Shown in pieces: positions 22,201 to 32,053 of a stretch of 64,000 nucleotides of DNA. This DNA comes from Carnobacterium sp. 17-4 (lineage in GTDB: Bacteria > Bacillota > Bacilli > Lactobacillales > Carnobacteriaceae), in contig NC_015391.1 in assembly GCF_000195575.1 (NCBI RefSeq), positions 1 to 64,000 on the forward strand, read 5' to 3'. The notes under the pieces were generated by a model that saw only the letters and a program-made list of their open reading frames with translations, did not search any database and was not told where the DNA came from. The translations under genes were made by a program, and so were the position numbers. Each line of letters begins with the position of its first letter. Within the stretch, counting starts at the first letter, position 1.

Positions 22201-22584
22201 CTATAATTGTCCACGTCTATCTTCAACAGATAAGTCTGGAGTACTAGATAAGTCTTCAACTACAGATGTTGGAGGAACTTCCACAGAACCTGTAAATTCT
22301 GAATTATCAAGTGGTTCAGAGTGTAAATTTAAATCTGTTTCAATATCTTCAATGGTAGCAGCTAATTCAGGATCAGTATAGCTGATTTCCTCTTCAACTT
22401 CTTTGTAACTTTGTTTTACTTCATCAGCAAAACTATTTACTTGATCCATTGCTTGTTCTTTCAAATCGTTTGCTTGCGTTTTGATATCTTGTCGTAATTC
22501 TTTTCCTGATTTAGGAGCGAGTAATAAGGCAGTAACTGCAGCAGCAGCCCCTACAAATAAAGTTCTAGTAAAATTATTAGCCAT
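22201..22584 (-). CDS. YtxH-domain membrane-anchored stress protein
   Basis: 127-aa protein. An N-terminal hydrophobic stretch (about 9-24) ends in the YtxH signature LLLAPKSGKELRQDIK, followed by an amphipathic helix of E/K/Q-rich sequence and a long acidic Ser/Thr-rich tail. YtxH proteins are general-stress proteins of unknown biochemistry in Bacillus. It lies 32 bp after a DUF948 gene on the same strand, the usual pairing, so the two are probably co-transcribed. The tail is longer than in most homologues. Confidence 0.85.
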   Translation of the reverse strand: MANNFTRTLFVGAAAAVTALLLAPKSGKELRQDIKTQANDLKEQAMDQVNSFADEVKQSYKEVEEEISYTDPELAATIEDIETDLNLHSEPLDNSEFTGSVEVPPTSVVEDLSSTPDLSVEDRRGQL

Positions 22585-22616
22585 AACAAAGTTCCCCTTT
22601 TCTAAAATGATTTAGT

Positions 22617-23072
22617 TTAGTTAAATGAAAAACGTTTTTTTGTTCTGTTTTTTCTGGTCTGGTACATCTTTAAGGCTGTCTTTCCTACTTTTGTTATTCG
22701 AGGAGGAGTAACTGTTACTTTTCTCCTTGAACTAGAAAGAAAATAGGAAGCGACTTTATTGCTATTTTGTTTTAAATCGTTGATAGATTCTCCAAAATCA
22801 GCTGTTGTTTGAGTAAAATCAGAAATATAAGATTGTTTAACAGCTACATCTTTTGTCATACTATCTACTCGAGTGGTCATATGGTCTATTTTAGTTGTTA
22901 TAGCATCTTTTTCTTTTGTAAAATGATTTATTTGATCTTGAACAGTAGTCTGAGTTGAACTAATTTCTTTCATTAAACTCCCTACCTTTTTACCAATGAG
23001 TATTCCAAAAATAACTAAAGCAACCAAGGCTAAAACCACGATACCAATAGCTATGATAAATTCGATTGACAT
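22617..23072 (-). CDS. DUF948 membrane protein
   Basis: 151 aa: one N-terminal membrane helix (about 5-27) then a long coiled-coil-like region (about 35-110) rich in heptads of I/V/M and T/D/K, and a basic C-terminal tail (SSRRKVTVTPPRITKVGKT). DUF948 proteins are general-stress or envelope proteins without known activity, often next to ytxH as here. First gene of the small - strand operon. Confidence 0.82.
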   Translation of the reverse strand: MSIEFIIAIGIVVLALVALVIFGILIGKKVGSLMKEISSTQTTVQDQINHFTKEKDAITTKIDHMTTRVDSMTKDVAVKQSYISDFTQTTADFGESINDLKQNSNKVASYFLSSSRRKVTVTPPRITKVGKTALKMYQTRKNRTKKRFSFN

Positions 23073-23445
23073 TTAGCTTATACGCTCCTTTCATTAAAGA
23101 TAGAGTTGAAAATTGGCTTAACTTAATAAGAAATAGGTGGAAACAGCCACTCATTTTAGCAACAAGTAATCAGTTTACTTTTATTTTCTATAAGAATACC
23201 ATTAAAAAGGGGAATAGCCAAATAAAATGAAATCGCATTATTGTAAAATTGGGCTAACGTATTGAAAGATAATACATACCTAAAATCCTTACTACTTCTT
23301 AGATTAAATAACATTTGAATTTAGATAGATTTTTTTAAAAGATGGTCAAAGCATTTATAATCAGTTACAATTAAAGATAAAATAAATAATGGGGAAAAAT
23401 CAATAGATGAATAAAAAAGAGTTAGATATTGGAGGATTTATTGGA
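23073..23445. other. Intergenic region, divergent promoters
   Basis: 373 bp without a gene between the divergent DUF948 operon and the PTS IIA gene. A TATAAT at 23356-23361 could be a -10 for the IIA gene but lacks a good -35. Nothing else is recognised. Confidence 0.5.
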
Positions 23446-23964
23446 ATGAACTTATCTTTAAAAGAAGATGCACAAAACGAATTGCTAAAGAAGAAAAAGG
23501 CATCATTAGTAGCTGTAACAGATGGCAGTATAATACCAATAGAAGAAGTGCCAGATCTTGTGTTTTCTGAAAAAATGATAGGAGAAGGCTTTGCTATGAT
23601 CCCGACTTCTAGTATAGTTTGTGCCCCTATTGGCGGAAAGTTATTTCAAGTCGCAGATGCATCTCATGCATTCGAAATTCGCACACATGACGGATTAGAA
23701 GTTCTCATACATGTTGGTTTAGATACGGTAACCTTAAACGGAGTAGGTTTTGAAACGCATTTAAAAAAAGGTATGACCGTTAAACAAGGAGACCCGTTGG
23801 TAAAGTTTGATCAGGAATACCTTCTTAGTCGCGGTTGTCGCTTGTTTATACCAGTCATTGTGATAAATGGAGAAAATGAAAATTACCGTTACGTATTCAA
23901 ACCAAATAATGAAGTCGAAGCTCAAGCTGGAAAAACAATTGCATTAACTATTGAAGGCTATTAA
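23446..23964 (+). CDS. crr: Free-standing PTS glucose-type IIA component
   Basis: IIA(Glc) receives phosphate from HPr-His15 and passes it to IIB partners; in Gram-positives it can serve several permeases lacking their own IIA. Motifs: phosphorylation site LIHVGLDTVTLNG with the active His, the assisting His in SHAFEIRT, PIGGKLFQV. ATG 23446 is chosen because GGAGG (23431-23435) is ideally placed; an upstream in-frame ATG at 23407 would add 13 aa with no ribosome site. No IIBC gene is adjacent. Single gene with its own terminator. Confidence 0.88.
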   Translation: MNLSLKEDAQNELLKKKKASLVAVTDGSIIPIEEVPDLVFSEKMIGEGFAMIPTSSIVCAPIGGKLFQVADASHAFEIRTHDGLEVLIHVGLDTVTLNGVGFETHLKKGMTVKQGDPLVKFDQEYLLSRGCRLFIPVIVINGENENYRYVFKPNNEVEAQAGKTIALTIEGY

Positions 23965-23984
23965 AAAAATAGCTAATCAATTAA

Positions 23985-24026
23985 ACAAAATCAAGAGCCT
24001 ATATATAGCTCTTGATTTTGTTTTTG
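23985..24026 (+). terminator. Terminator after PTS IIA
   Basis: Perfect stem ACAAAATCAAGAGC (23985-23998) / GCTCTTGATTTTGT (24008-24021), then T5. Confidence 0.9.
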
Positions 24027-24052
24027 CACTCTTACCGTATGTTCGGTATAAT
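24024..24052 (+). promoter_or_regulatory. Promoter of the walRK operon
   Basis: -10 TATAAT (24047-24052) with a 17-nt spacer from a weak -35 TTGCAC (24024-24029); long 5' leader of about 100 nt before walR. Confidence 0.6.
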
Positions 24053-24159
24053 GAAAGGTAGAATAGTTTGTCATTCTTACAGCAAATTAATTGAAAAGTA
24101 ATAAACCATTAATATAAAAAACAGTCATAAAAAAGTAGAAATTCCAAGGAGGTTTCATT

Positions 24160-24867
24160 TTGAAAAAAATATTAGTAGTTGATGATGAGAAACCAATTTC
24201 AGATATCGTTAAATTTAATTTAACAAAAGAAGGATATGAAGTGTTTACGGCATATGATGGAGAAGAAGCTTTAGAAAAAGTAGAAGAAGTATTGCCAGAT
24301 CTTATCATTTTAGACTTGATGCTTCCTAAAAAAGATGGGTTAGAAGTTTGTCGTGAAGTCCGAAAAAATCATGATATGCCTATTATCATGGTTACAGCAA
24401 AAGACTCGGAAATTGATAAAGTACTTGGATTAGAACTTGGTGCGGATGACTATGTCACAAAACCATTTTCTAATAGAGAATTGACAGCACGTGTAAAAGC
24501 AAATTTAAGAAGACATGATAATGCTAAGACGCCAGTTGTTGAAGAAATTGAAACAAATGATATTGAAGTAGGTGCTTTAACGATTCATCCAGATGCGTAC
24601 ATTGTGTCTAAAAGAGGAGCCACAATTGAATTAACGCACCGCGAATTTGAATTGCTGCATTATTTGGCTAAACATTTAGGTCAAGTAATGACCAGAGAAC
24701 ATTTGTTACAAACGGTTTGGGGCTACGATTATTTTGGAGACGTAAGAACGGTCGATGTAACGGTTAGAAGATTAAGAGAAAAAATAGAAGACAACCCTAG
24801 TCACCCAACTTGGCTTGTAACAAGACGTGGAGTTGGCTATTATTTAAGAAATCCCGAACAGGAGTAA
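24160..24867 (+). CDS. walR: Response regulator WalR (YycF)
   Basis: Essential OmpR-type regulator of cell-wall metabolism genes. The 235 aa have a receiver domain with acidic pocket D8-D9, phospho-acceptor D52 (LILDLMLP), T/K switch residues in VTAKDS and [10 protein letters not shown], and a winged-helix DNA-binding domain (about 130-232, [28 protein letters not shown]). TTG 24160 follows AAGGAGG. It heads walR-walK-walH-walI; walK begins 6 bp later. Confidence 0.97.
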   Translation: MKKILVVDDEKPISDIVKFNLTKEGYEVFTAYDGEEALEKVEEVLPDLIILDLMLPKKDGLEVCREVRKNHDMPIIMVTAKDSEIDKVLGLELGADDYVTKPFSNRELTARVKANLRRHDNAKTPVVEEIETNDIEVGALTIHPDAYIVSKRGATIELTHREFELLHYLAKHLGQVMTREHLLQTVWGYDYFGDVRTVDVTVRRLREKIEDNPSHPTWLVTRRGVGYYLRNPEQE

Positions 24868-24873
24868 TGTTTC

Positions 24874-26718
24874 ATGAAGAAAAAGATCACTTTTTTTCAA
24901 TCTATTGATTTCAAAATAATTTTCGTGTTCATTATTCTATTACTGGTGGCATTAGAATTAATTGGAACGTATTTTGTTAGACAATTAGAAACGCAGCTAG
25001 TCACTAATTTCCAAGAAGAAAAAAGACTTCAAGTAGGCTTTTTAGATAACACTATTCAGCCTATTTTATTTGATGATGAAACAGCAGAAGATAGTACCGA
25101 AATTGGACGGTTGATTGAAGACTTTTCAGGAAATGGAATTTTAGAAGTTCAGATCATTGATGATCAACATTATTTATTAGGGACGAGTGACAGCACTCAG
25201 CAAAATAGTGTTAGCAGCAAAACAAATGATAAAGATGTTCAACAAGCTTTACTGCTGGGAAATACAGTCACCAGTCAATACAGAGATCAAACGACCAACG
25301 ACCGAATCTGGAAGTTGGTTTCTCCTATTATTGCAAGTGATGGATCAAATGAAATATTGGGTGTAATAGCGTTAACGACAAATATTGAAAGTGTTTATGA
25401 ACAAATCAGCGAAATAACGCTTATTTTTCTTAATTCTTCTTTAATAGCAATAGCATTAACCGTTATTTTGGCACTATTTATTTCCCGGGCAATAACAAAA
25501 CCAATTACTGAAATGACACAACAGACGATTCAAATGGCAGATGGAGATTATTCCGGACAAGTTAAAGTTTATAGTAAAGATGAATTGGGTATACTATCTA
25601 TGGCAATCAATGACTTGTCAACTAAGGTTGAGGAAGCCCAAGAAACGACAGAATCTGAACGGAGACGTTTAAATAGTGTGTTGACCCACATGACAGATGG
25701 AGTTATCGCGACAGACCGAAGAGGAGTCATTGTTATTATCAATGACAAAGCTATGGAGATGTTGAATATTTCCCAGGAAATGGCGCTAGGTGTTTCAATC
25801 TTAAAAGTATTGAAAATAGATAAGGAATATACTTTGCGTAAATTACTGGAAAACGAAGATGATATGTACTTTGATTTTTCAAATGATGAGATACCAGTAA
25901 CTTTGAGGGGTGAGTTTACTCTTATTCAAAGAGAAACTGGTTTTATCAGTGGAATTGTTTGTGTATTGCATGATGTAACAAAGCAAGAAAAAATAGATAA
26001 TGAGCGAAAAGAGTTTGTTTCAAATGTTTCTCATGAACTCAGAACGCCTTTAACAAGTATGAGAAGTTATTTAGAGGCATTACTAGATGGTGCATGGAAA
26101 GATCCGGAAATCGCTCCGCAATTTTTAAAAGTAACGCAAGAAGAAACAGATCGGATGATTCGTATGATCAAAGATCTGTTAGATTTATCCCGTATGGATT
26201 CTGGTAAAGGTACGTTAGACTTAGAATACCTTAATGTAAATGAGTTGTTTGATCATGTCATCAAACGTTTTGAAATGATGATACAGTCTTCTGATGAATC
26301 ATCAAAAGATTTTTCTATTAAACGAAACTTTACTGATAGACAACTATGGGTTGAAGTTGACGCTGATAAAATGATTCAAGTTTTAGATAATATCATGAAT
26401 AATGCTATTAAATATTCTCCAGATGGAGGAACGATTACTTGTGGACTTGTCGAAACCAATGATAGTGTCGTTTTAAGTATCAGTGATGAAGGTCTGGGTA
26501 TTCCTAAACGTGATTTGGCAAATGTATTTGACCGTTTCTTTAGAGTTGATAAAGCTAGAGCGCGTTCTATGGGTGGAACTGGATTAGGTTTAGCTATATC
26601 TAAAGAAGTAGTTCATCAGCATAAAGGTAAAATATGGGCAGAAAGTACGGAGGGAAAAGGAACGACTTTTTATATTTCATTGCCTTATCTTCCGTATGAG
26701 GAGGATGATTGGGAATGA
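24874..26718 (+). CDS. walK: Sensor histidine kinase WalK (YycG)
   Basis: Membrane sensor that phosphorylates WalR in response to the state of the wall and division septum. Domain order in 614 aa: TM1 (about 11-32), extracellular sensor domain (about 33-183), TM2 (about 184-206), HAMP, PAS (about 265-370), HisKA with phospho-acceptor H387 (NVSHELRTPL), and the HATPase with NNAIKYSPDGG, DEGLGIP and GGTGLGLAI. Two TM helices with a large outer loop is the Bacillus/Enterococcus form, unlike the one-TM kinase of streptococci. Its stop overlaps walH. Confidence 0.97.
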   Translation: MKKKITFFQSIDFKIIFVFIILLLVALELIGTYFVRQLETQLVTNFQEEKRLQVGFLDNTIQPILFDDETAEDSTEIGRLIEDFSGNGILEVQIIDDQHYLLGTSDSTQQNSVSSKTNDKDVQQALLLGNTVTSQYRDQTTNDRIWKLVSPIIASDGSNEILGVIALTTNIESVYEQISEITLIFLNSSLIAIALTVILALFISRAITKPITEMTQQTIQMADGDYSGQVKVYSKDELGILSMAINDLSTKVEEAQETTESERRRLNSVLTHMTDGVIATDRRGVIVIINDKAMEMLNISQEMALGVSILKVLKIDKEYTLRKLLENEDDMYFDFSNDEIPVTLRGEFTLIQRETGFISGIVCVLHDVTKQEKIDNERKEFVSNVSHELRTPLTSMRSYLEALLDGAWKDPEIAPQFLKVTQEETDRMIRMIKDLLDLSRMDSGKGTLDLEYLNVNELFDHVIKRFEMMIQSSDESSKDFSIKRNFTDRQLWVEVDADKMIQVLDNIMNNAIKYSPDGGTITCGLVETNDSVVLSISDEGLGIPKRDLANVFDRFFRVDKARARSMGGTGLGLAISKEVVHQHKGKIWAESTEGKGTTFYISLPYLPYEEDDWE

Positions 26719-28016
26719 AGAAAGATTTAATAATAAAAGTTGTTCTGGTAGCTCTTATCGTACTGAGTCTCTTTCTAACCTTTATGATTTGGACTATGCC
26801 TAGCCAATTTAATGAAGAAACAAATGAGAGTCAAGGGACAACCTCTGCTGTGACTATCGCACGCGATATGTCCCAAGTATTTGGTCCAACTCAAGTTGTC
26901 CTTCATAAAAATGGCGAAATAAATGTATTTACTCAAACAGAAATCGTAACTGCTATAACTAGAGAAATTACTAAATGGAAAGTAGATACTATTGAAGAAC
27001 CGGTTGAATTAACGAATGAAGAATATGAAGAAAAATTAAGTCAAACCGATGCATTAGAGATGGTTTTTGTTGAAAATATTTCTTTTGGTATTTTTCCAGA
27101 TCTATTTAATGATCTTGCTGGTGAATATCAAGATCGGTCTTTTAATCGAATGTATTTTTCAAAAGATGATTTAAATCAAATCTATTTTTATAATACACAT
27201 TCGAAGTTGTTTTATAGTGAAGCAATAGAAGGAATAGACCAAAGTAAAATAAATAAACTAATAGAAGAAGAAAATGCTAAATCTTACTTAGCAAATGCTG
27301 TTCTAGATGAAGGCAAACAAGTTTATACTTCAACAGAAGAAATAGAATTGCCTTATTTAAGTTATTTAGTTGAAAGGCAAACAAATCAATTATTTATTGA
27401 ACGGTTATTTGATGATACTTCAGAAGTAAGAGAAAATAGTGCGAATGATGAAAATATTGTTAGCTACAATGACTATGTTAGTGAGTTGCAAATAAACGAA
27501 AACACCGATATTTTAACGTATTATCGCAATCGAAATGCTGAAAATAAGTTATCCATTACAGAAACACTTAGAGTAAGTTACAACGAATTGATTCAATATG
27601 AAAACTGGGCTTCGGATGTTCATTATTTTGACTATAATGATTCTACGAGAGAAGTTACTTATCGTCGTTATATTGCAGGATTTCCAGTATTTAGTGAATT
27701 TGCTGACTATGGAACGACTCATATAACCGTTTTTGAAGATGGATTGTCACGGTTGCAAGTTCCTTTAGTTATTGCTCAAACGCCTATTTCTGATGTTGAA
27801 GAACAAAAAACACTACAAAGTGGTGTCAGTACTTTGGAATCTCTATCAGCAAGTGGCTATACTAGTGAAGAAATCGATGATATAAAAATCGGTTATACTT
27901 GGATAAATAGTACGGAATCTGATCGCGTGATTAATTTAGAGCCTAATTGGTATGTTAAAATCAATGGTAAATGGCAACTTGTTGAGAGTCTTCTTCTCAA
28001 TGAAGGAGGTCAGTAA
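26715..28016 (+). CDS. yycH: WalK regulator WalH (YycH)
   Basis: Membrane-anchored extracytoplasmic protein that, with WalI, modulates WalK. The 433 aa have one N-terminal membrane helix (about 6-26, VVLVALIVLSLFLTFMIW) and a large outside domain. The in-frame TTG at 26709 is passed over: ATG 26715 overlaps the walK stop (ATGA) and is well placed after GAGGAGGA. In Bacillus YycH restrains the kinase; in Staphylococcus it activates it, so the sign here is open. Confidence 0.92.
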   Translation: MKKDLIIKVVLVALIVLSLFLTFMIWTMPSQFNEETNESQGTTSAVTIARDMSQVFGPTQVVLHKNGEINVFTQTEIVTAITREITKWKVDTIEEPVELTNEEYEEKLSQTDALEMVFVENISFGIFPDLFNDLAGEYQDRSFNRMYFSKDDLNQIYFYNTHSKLFYSEAIEGIDQSKINKLIEEENAKSYLANAVLDEGKQVYTSTEEIELPYLSYLVERQTNQLFIERLFDDTSEVRENSANDENIVSYNDYVSELQINENTDILTYYRNRNAENKLSITETLRVSYNELIQYENWASDVHYFDYNDSTREVTYRRYIAGFPVFSEFADYGTTHITVFEDGLSRLQVPLVIAQTPISDVEEQKTLQSGVSTLESLSASGYTSEEIDDIKIGYTWINSTESDRVINLEPNWYVKINGKWQLVESLLLNEGGQ

Positions 28017-28017
28017 A

Positions 28018-28857
28018 ATGGATTTTAAACGAATTCAAATTATTTTTATTATTACATTTCTGTTTCTAAATACTTTTTTGATATTCACGTATTTAGACAA
28101 AAATAAAAACTATTATACTAGCAGTTCTGATCAATTAATTGATTTTATAGAAGAAATGGAAAATGAAAATATTAAATTGCCGAATTTTTCAGAAACTGAG
28201 AATAAAGTACCTTATGTTCAAGCAGAAACCAATAATTTGTTAGAAGATAATATAGATAAAGTAAAAAATCGTTCTGGAACAGTTGAAAAAGACGGCTCGC
28301 TTTACATGAGTCTACTTTCTAATCCACTTGCTTTGTCAGAAGAGAAAGAATTGACTAAGGAAGATATTGAGTTACTCGATGAATTTGTGATAAGCGACCA
28401 AGTTCTTTTTGGTAAAGAGTATCGCTATTTTAGCTATAGCCCAACAGAACAAAAAATAGTATATGCTCAAATAGCGAACAATATTCCCATTGCAGATGGA
28501 ACATCAGAAATTGTATTTCATTTGAATAATAAGAAACAAGTAATCTCCTATGATCAAACGTATGTAGGTCCAGTTACGGTTCAAGGGGAGAGTCGTAAGC
28601 TGATAACAGATAAAAATGCCGTTGAAATTTTATATCAAAATGACGAAATACAAGCAAATACTACCGTAAGAAAACCAAAATTAACGTATTCAAAAACACT
28701 TTCGCTACAGAAATTAAGCATGTATGCGCCAGTGTGGTACATTGAAATTGTTAACAGCGGAAGTACCGAGATCGAACGAGTAGATGCACTGAGCGGCAGT
28801 ATTATACGAACGCCAACGAGTGAGACGCCAGCAACTAAAGAATCTGTAGCAGAATAG
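28018..28857 (+). CDS. yycI: WalK regulator WalI (YycI)
   Basis: 279-aa partner of WalH: one N-terminal membrane helix (about 7-27, IQIIFIITFLFLNTFLIF) and an extracytoplasmic domain related to YycI. ATG 28018 follows GAAGGAGG, which lies inside the walH end; longer in-frame readings into walH lack support. The C-terminal tail TSETPATKESVAE is polar and may be disordered. Followed by a terminator, so walJ is at least partly uncoupled from walRKHI. Confidence 0.9.
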   Translation: MDFKRIQIIFIITFLFLNTFLIFTYLDKNKNYYTSSSDQLIDFIEEMENENIKLPNFSETENKVPYVQAETNNLLEDNIDKVKNRSGTVEKDGSLYMSLLSNPLALSEEKELTKEDIELLDEFVISDQVLFGKEYRYFSYSPTEQKIVYAQIANNIPIADGTSEIVFHLNNKKQVISYDQTYVGPVTVQGESRKLITDKNAVEILYQNDEIQANTTVRKPKLTYSKTLSLQKLSMYAPVWYIEIVNSGSTEIERVDALSGSIIRTPTSETPATKESVAE

Positions 28858-28911
28858 CTTTAGTAGCTGGAATGAGAGATTTTTTTAAAAAGATTTCTTA
28901 GATTAAATTTT

Positions 28912-28974
28912 GACCCAAAGTAAGTGGTGTACAAGAATTGTCTTGTCATTACCCCTTTTCTTTGGGTCTTTTTT
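28912..28974 (+). terminator. Terminator between walI and walJ
   Basis: GACCCAAAG (28912-28920) pairs with CTTTGGGTC (28960-28968), with inner ACAAGA/TCTTGT pairing, then TTTTTT. Confidence 0.8.
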
Positions 28975-29044
28975 ACGTTGTGAAAACTTGAATTTATATA
29001 AGTTTGATGTAAAATGATAAAGGTAATAGAGGAGGATTTTTTAG

Positions 29045-29857
29045 ATGGTATCCAAAGAAAGTAATGGTTTAAAGGTTAGTATTCTTGCCAGTGGAAGTTC
29101 TGGAAATGTGACATATATAGAATCTGAAAAAAAGAAGATTTTAGTTGATAGTGGATTAAGTGGAAAAAAAATAACTGAATTATTAAAAAAAATAGACCGA
29201 GATGTAGCAGATTTGGATGGGATATTAGTCACACACGAACACCGTGATCATGTCCATGGAGTAGGTGTTTTAGCTAGAAAATATCATTTAGACGTTTATG
29301 CTAATGAGCAAACGTGGGAAGCTATGACCCCTATAATTGGTACCATTAAAACGGAACAGAAATACTTATTTGAAATGGGAAAAACAATGACCATTGGCGA
29401 TATAGATGTGGAAAGTTTTGGAGTTTCGCATGATGCAATTGCACCTCAGTTTTATAGTTTTCACAAAGACAATAAATGTTTTGTAATGCTGACTGATACG
29501 GGTTATGTCAGTGATCGTATGAGAGGTATTGTTTCGAACGCGGATGCGTATTTATTTGAGAGCAATCATGATCTTGAAATGCTGAGAATGGGAAATTACC
29601 CATGGCATTTAAAGCAACGTATTTTGGGAGACAAAGGGCATCTTTCAAATGAAGATGGAGCATTAGCTTTAGCTGAAATCATAGGTGACGCTACGAAAAG
29701 AGTGTACTTAGGTCATCTAAGTAAAGACAATAATTTAAAAGAGTTGGCTCATTTAACAGCTGTAAATATTTTAAAAGAAAAAGAAACAGGAGTAGAAGAC
29801 AAATTTTTAGTATTTGATACAGATCCAGTCATACCTACTTCTTTATTTGTTGTTTAA
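29045..29857 (+). CDS. walJ: WalJ/YycJ metallo-beta-lactamase-fold hydrolase
   Basis: MBL-fold protein, a probable 5'-3' DNA exonuclease linked to mismatch repair and the WalRK locus. The 270 aa contain the metal motif THEHRDHVHG (about 64-73), D in DTGYVSD, and the later His in LGHLSKDN. ATG 29045 has GGAGG upstream. Unlike the tight walRKHI unit it is separated by 187 bp with a terminator and its own TATA-like sequence, so its expression is partly independent. Confidence 0.92.
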   Translation: MVSKESNGLKVSILASGSSGNVTYIESEKKKILVDSGLSGKKITELLKKIDRDVADLDGILVTHEHRDHVHGVGVLARKYHLDVYANEQTWEAMTPIIGTIKTEQKYLFEMGKTMTIGDIDVESFGVSHDAIAPQFYSFHKDNKCFVMLTDTGYVSDRMRGIVSNADAYLFESNHDLEMLRMGNYPWHLKQRILGDKGHLSNEDGALALAEIIGDATKRVYLGHLSKDNNLKELAHLTAVNILKEKETGVEDKFLVFDTDPVIPTSLFVV

Positions 29858-29870
29858 AGTAAGAAGACAA

Positions 29871-29905
29871 AACCTCTCTCGACTAAAGGTCAAGAGAGGT
29901 TTTTG
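29871..29905 (+). terminator. Terminator after walJ
   Basis: AACCTCTCT (29871-29879) pairs with AGAGAGGTT (29893-29901), then T3. Confidence 0.8.
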
Positions 29906-30052
29906 AGTTCTATAAGACCATTCACTATCGTGTAAAGAAGATTTAATGTTAATATAATAATGAATTAATAAAAATGTCCCGAAAGTTTCATATAAAATTC
30001 AAATGTAAAGATTATACTAGCATCATAAAAAGACTACGAGGGGTGAAGATTA

Positions 30053-31276
30053 ATGAGTGAGGAAACAAAAAACAAAAAAAGAGGTTCTTGGAAAAATGGA
30101 CTTGTCGGAGGGCTAATAGGTGGACTTGTAGTAGCGGCACTAGGCGGAGGATACTTAGCAGCAACGGATAATGGAGTCAATACTGAAACTGGTACAGGCA
30201 TGGTCGATAAAGACACAGGAGAAGTGATTACAACCAATGTCAGCGTAGATGTGACTTCTGATGTAACAGAAGCTGTTGCTAAAGTAGAAGATTCAGTTGT
30301 ATCAGTTGTTAATATGCAATCACAAGCTGATGGAGGATTAGAAGGTGCACTTGAGACAGATAACGCGCAGGAGGAAGAAGACAACTTACAAACAGCGGGT
30401 GAAGGTAGTGGAGTGATTTATAAAAAAGACGGTGATACAGCTTATGTCGTAACCAATAATCATGTTATCGATGGTTCAGATGCAATTGAAGTTATTCTAA
30501 AAGATGGCACAAAAGTTGAAGCTGAATTAATTGGAACAGATATCTGGACAGATCTAGCCGTATTGTCTATTCCTTCTGAAAAAGTAACAACAGTTGCTAC
30601 TTTCGGTGATTCAGATGCAGTGACTGTTGGGGAACCTGCAATTGCAATCGGTTCACCACTAGGCACAAACTTTGCTTCTTCCGTTACTCAAGGAATTATA
30701 TCTGCTAAAAATCGTAGTGTTGAAACGGATATTACAGGTGATGGCGTAGTAGATTGGGAAGTTACAGCTCTTCAAACTGACGCAGCTATCAATCCAGGGA
30801 ATTCTGGTGGTGCTTTGATTAATATAGCTGGTCAAGTAATTGGAATCAATTCAATGAAAATTTCTAGTGATACTGTCGAAGGAATGGGATTTGCTATTCC
30901 AAGTAATGACGTTGTTAGCATCATTAATCAATTGGAAGCAAACGGTGAAGTTGTTCGTCCGGTATTGGGAATCAGCTTATTGGATTTAAGCGAAATATCT
31001 GAACAACAACAAGAATCAGTCTTGAAATTACCTGAAAATGTTACATCTGGTGTTGTAGTAGCTGAAGTTCAACCAGATTCAGCAGCTGAAATCGCTGGAT
31101 TAGAGCAATACGATGTTATTGTGAAATTCAATGGTAAAGAAGTTACAGATTCAATATCATTGCGTAAAGAAATTTATGCTTCTGAACTCGGAAAAGAAAT
31201 TGAAGTTGAGTTTTATCGTAATGGCGAACTTCAAAAAACGACGGTCACAATGACTGCTTCAGAACCAACTCTATAA
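30053..31276 (+). CDS. htrA: HtrA/DegP-like surface serine protease
   Basis: Membrane-anchored quality-control protease acting outside the membrane on misfolded exported proteins. In 407 aa: short basic N terminus, one membrane helix (about 14-36, LVGGLIGGLVVAALGGGYLA), a Ser/Asp-rich linker, trypsin-like domain with catalytic His (TNNHVIDG), Asp (TDLAVLSI) and Ser (NPGNSGGAL), and a C-terminal PDZ domain (about 310-400). ATG 30053 follows GAGGGGTG. Placement next to walJ is conserved in Lactobacillales and streptococci. Confidence 0.95.
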   Translation: MSEETKNKKRGSWKNGLVGGLIGGLVVAALGGGYLAATDNGVNTETGTGMVDKDTGEVITTNVSVDVTSDVTEAVAKVEDSVVSVVNMQSQADGGLEGALETDNAQEEEDNLQTAGEGSGVIYKKDGDTAYVVTNNHVIDGSDAIEVILKDGTKVEAELIGTDIWTDLAVLSIPSEKVTTVATFGDSDAVTVGEPAIAIGSPLGTNFASSVTQGIISAKNRSVETDITGDGVVDWEVTALQTDAAINPGNSGGALINIAGQVIGINSMKISSDTVEGMGFAIPSNDVVSIINQLEANGEVVRPVLGISLLDLSEISEQQQESVLKLPENVTSGVVVAEVQPDSAAEIAGLEQYDVIVKFNGKEVTDSISLRKEIYASELGKEIEVEFYRNGELQKTTVTMTASEPTL

Positions 31277-31298
31277 TAAAATAAAAATTTCAAAATGA

Positions 31299-31338
31299 AA
31301 ATGGAGTCTGAGTTTTTATTACTCAGACTCCATTTTTT
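31299..31338. terminator. Bidirectional terminator after htrA
   Basis: AAAATGGAGTCTGAGT (31299-31314) pairs with ACTCAGACTCCATTTT (31321-31336); shared with the convergent gene. Confidence 0.92.
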
Positions 31339-31377
31339 TGTAATTTTCTAGTAATTAGCTAATGTGTTGTTACTAAA

Positions 31378-31887
31378 TTAACTAGTTAATTTATTCCATT
31401 TACGAATTTTGGTTCTAAAATTCGTAAATGGTGCAACTGTATTTATGTGAATCCATTTCCAAATAGGCCATTTGGCTTTTGTAGTAGCCCAATTTCGTTG
31501 TTCGGGTTCAAATAATTCAGTATCAGAGAGACTTTCCACCCAATGGCATAACTCTTCAACTAACTGAGTTAACATTTCTTTTTGTTTTACTAATGAGTAT
31601 TTCCCATATTCTTGATAGAAAGACTGATATAATCCACCTAGATTGTTCCATTTGTATTCTTCAGTAGGTGTTTGAACAGTTTTTCCTTGTTGTTCATTTT
31701 TTTCCCATTGAAGTAAGAGGTGAATCCAACCAAGCTGATAAGATAAATTTTCAGAAGGCGTTTGCTCTACTTCTATGATTCTTCTGTCTTTAAGATCTTC
31801 AGAGATAGAATCAAATTCGGTGATGTATTTTTGGTAGTGTTCTTGAATAGTGTTTATTAATTCTGTTTTGCTCTGATACTCTTTCAT
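31378..31887 (-). CDS. ClbS/DfsB-family four-helix protein (DUF1706)
   Basis: 169 aa, predicted four-helix bundle. Family features: N-terminal KTELINTIQEHYQKY, the NLSYQLGWIHLLLQWEKNEQQG segment with the conserved GW-H-LL-W pattern, YKWNNLGGLYQSFYQ, and C-terminal WPIWKWIHINTVAPFTNFRTKIRKW. ClbS from colibactin producers is a cyclopropane hydrolase; most Firmicute members have no assigned function. ATG with AGGAGG upstream on the - strand. Single gene, transcribed toward htrA. Confidence 0.82.
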   Translation of the reverse strand: MKEYQSKTELINTIQEHYQKYITEFDSISEDLKDRRIIEVEQTPSENLSYQLGWIHLLLQWEKNEQQGKTVQTPTEEYKWNNLGGLYQSFYQEYGKYSLVKQKEMLTQLVEELCHWVESLSDTELFEPEQRNWATTKAKWPIWKWIHINTVAPFTNFRTKIRKWNKLTS

Positions 31888-32053
31888 AAAAAATTCCTCC
31901 TAATAGTTTAGTAATAAGAAAAGAAGATTCTATATAAATAGAATAAGGTGTAGAATATAAAAAGTCTAGGTCTTCGTAAAAAAAATTGGAAACGAATTCT
32001 TTAACCTGAAAAAAGATGAAATAAACCAATTTTTAATTGATTTTTCAAATTTT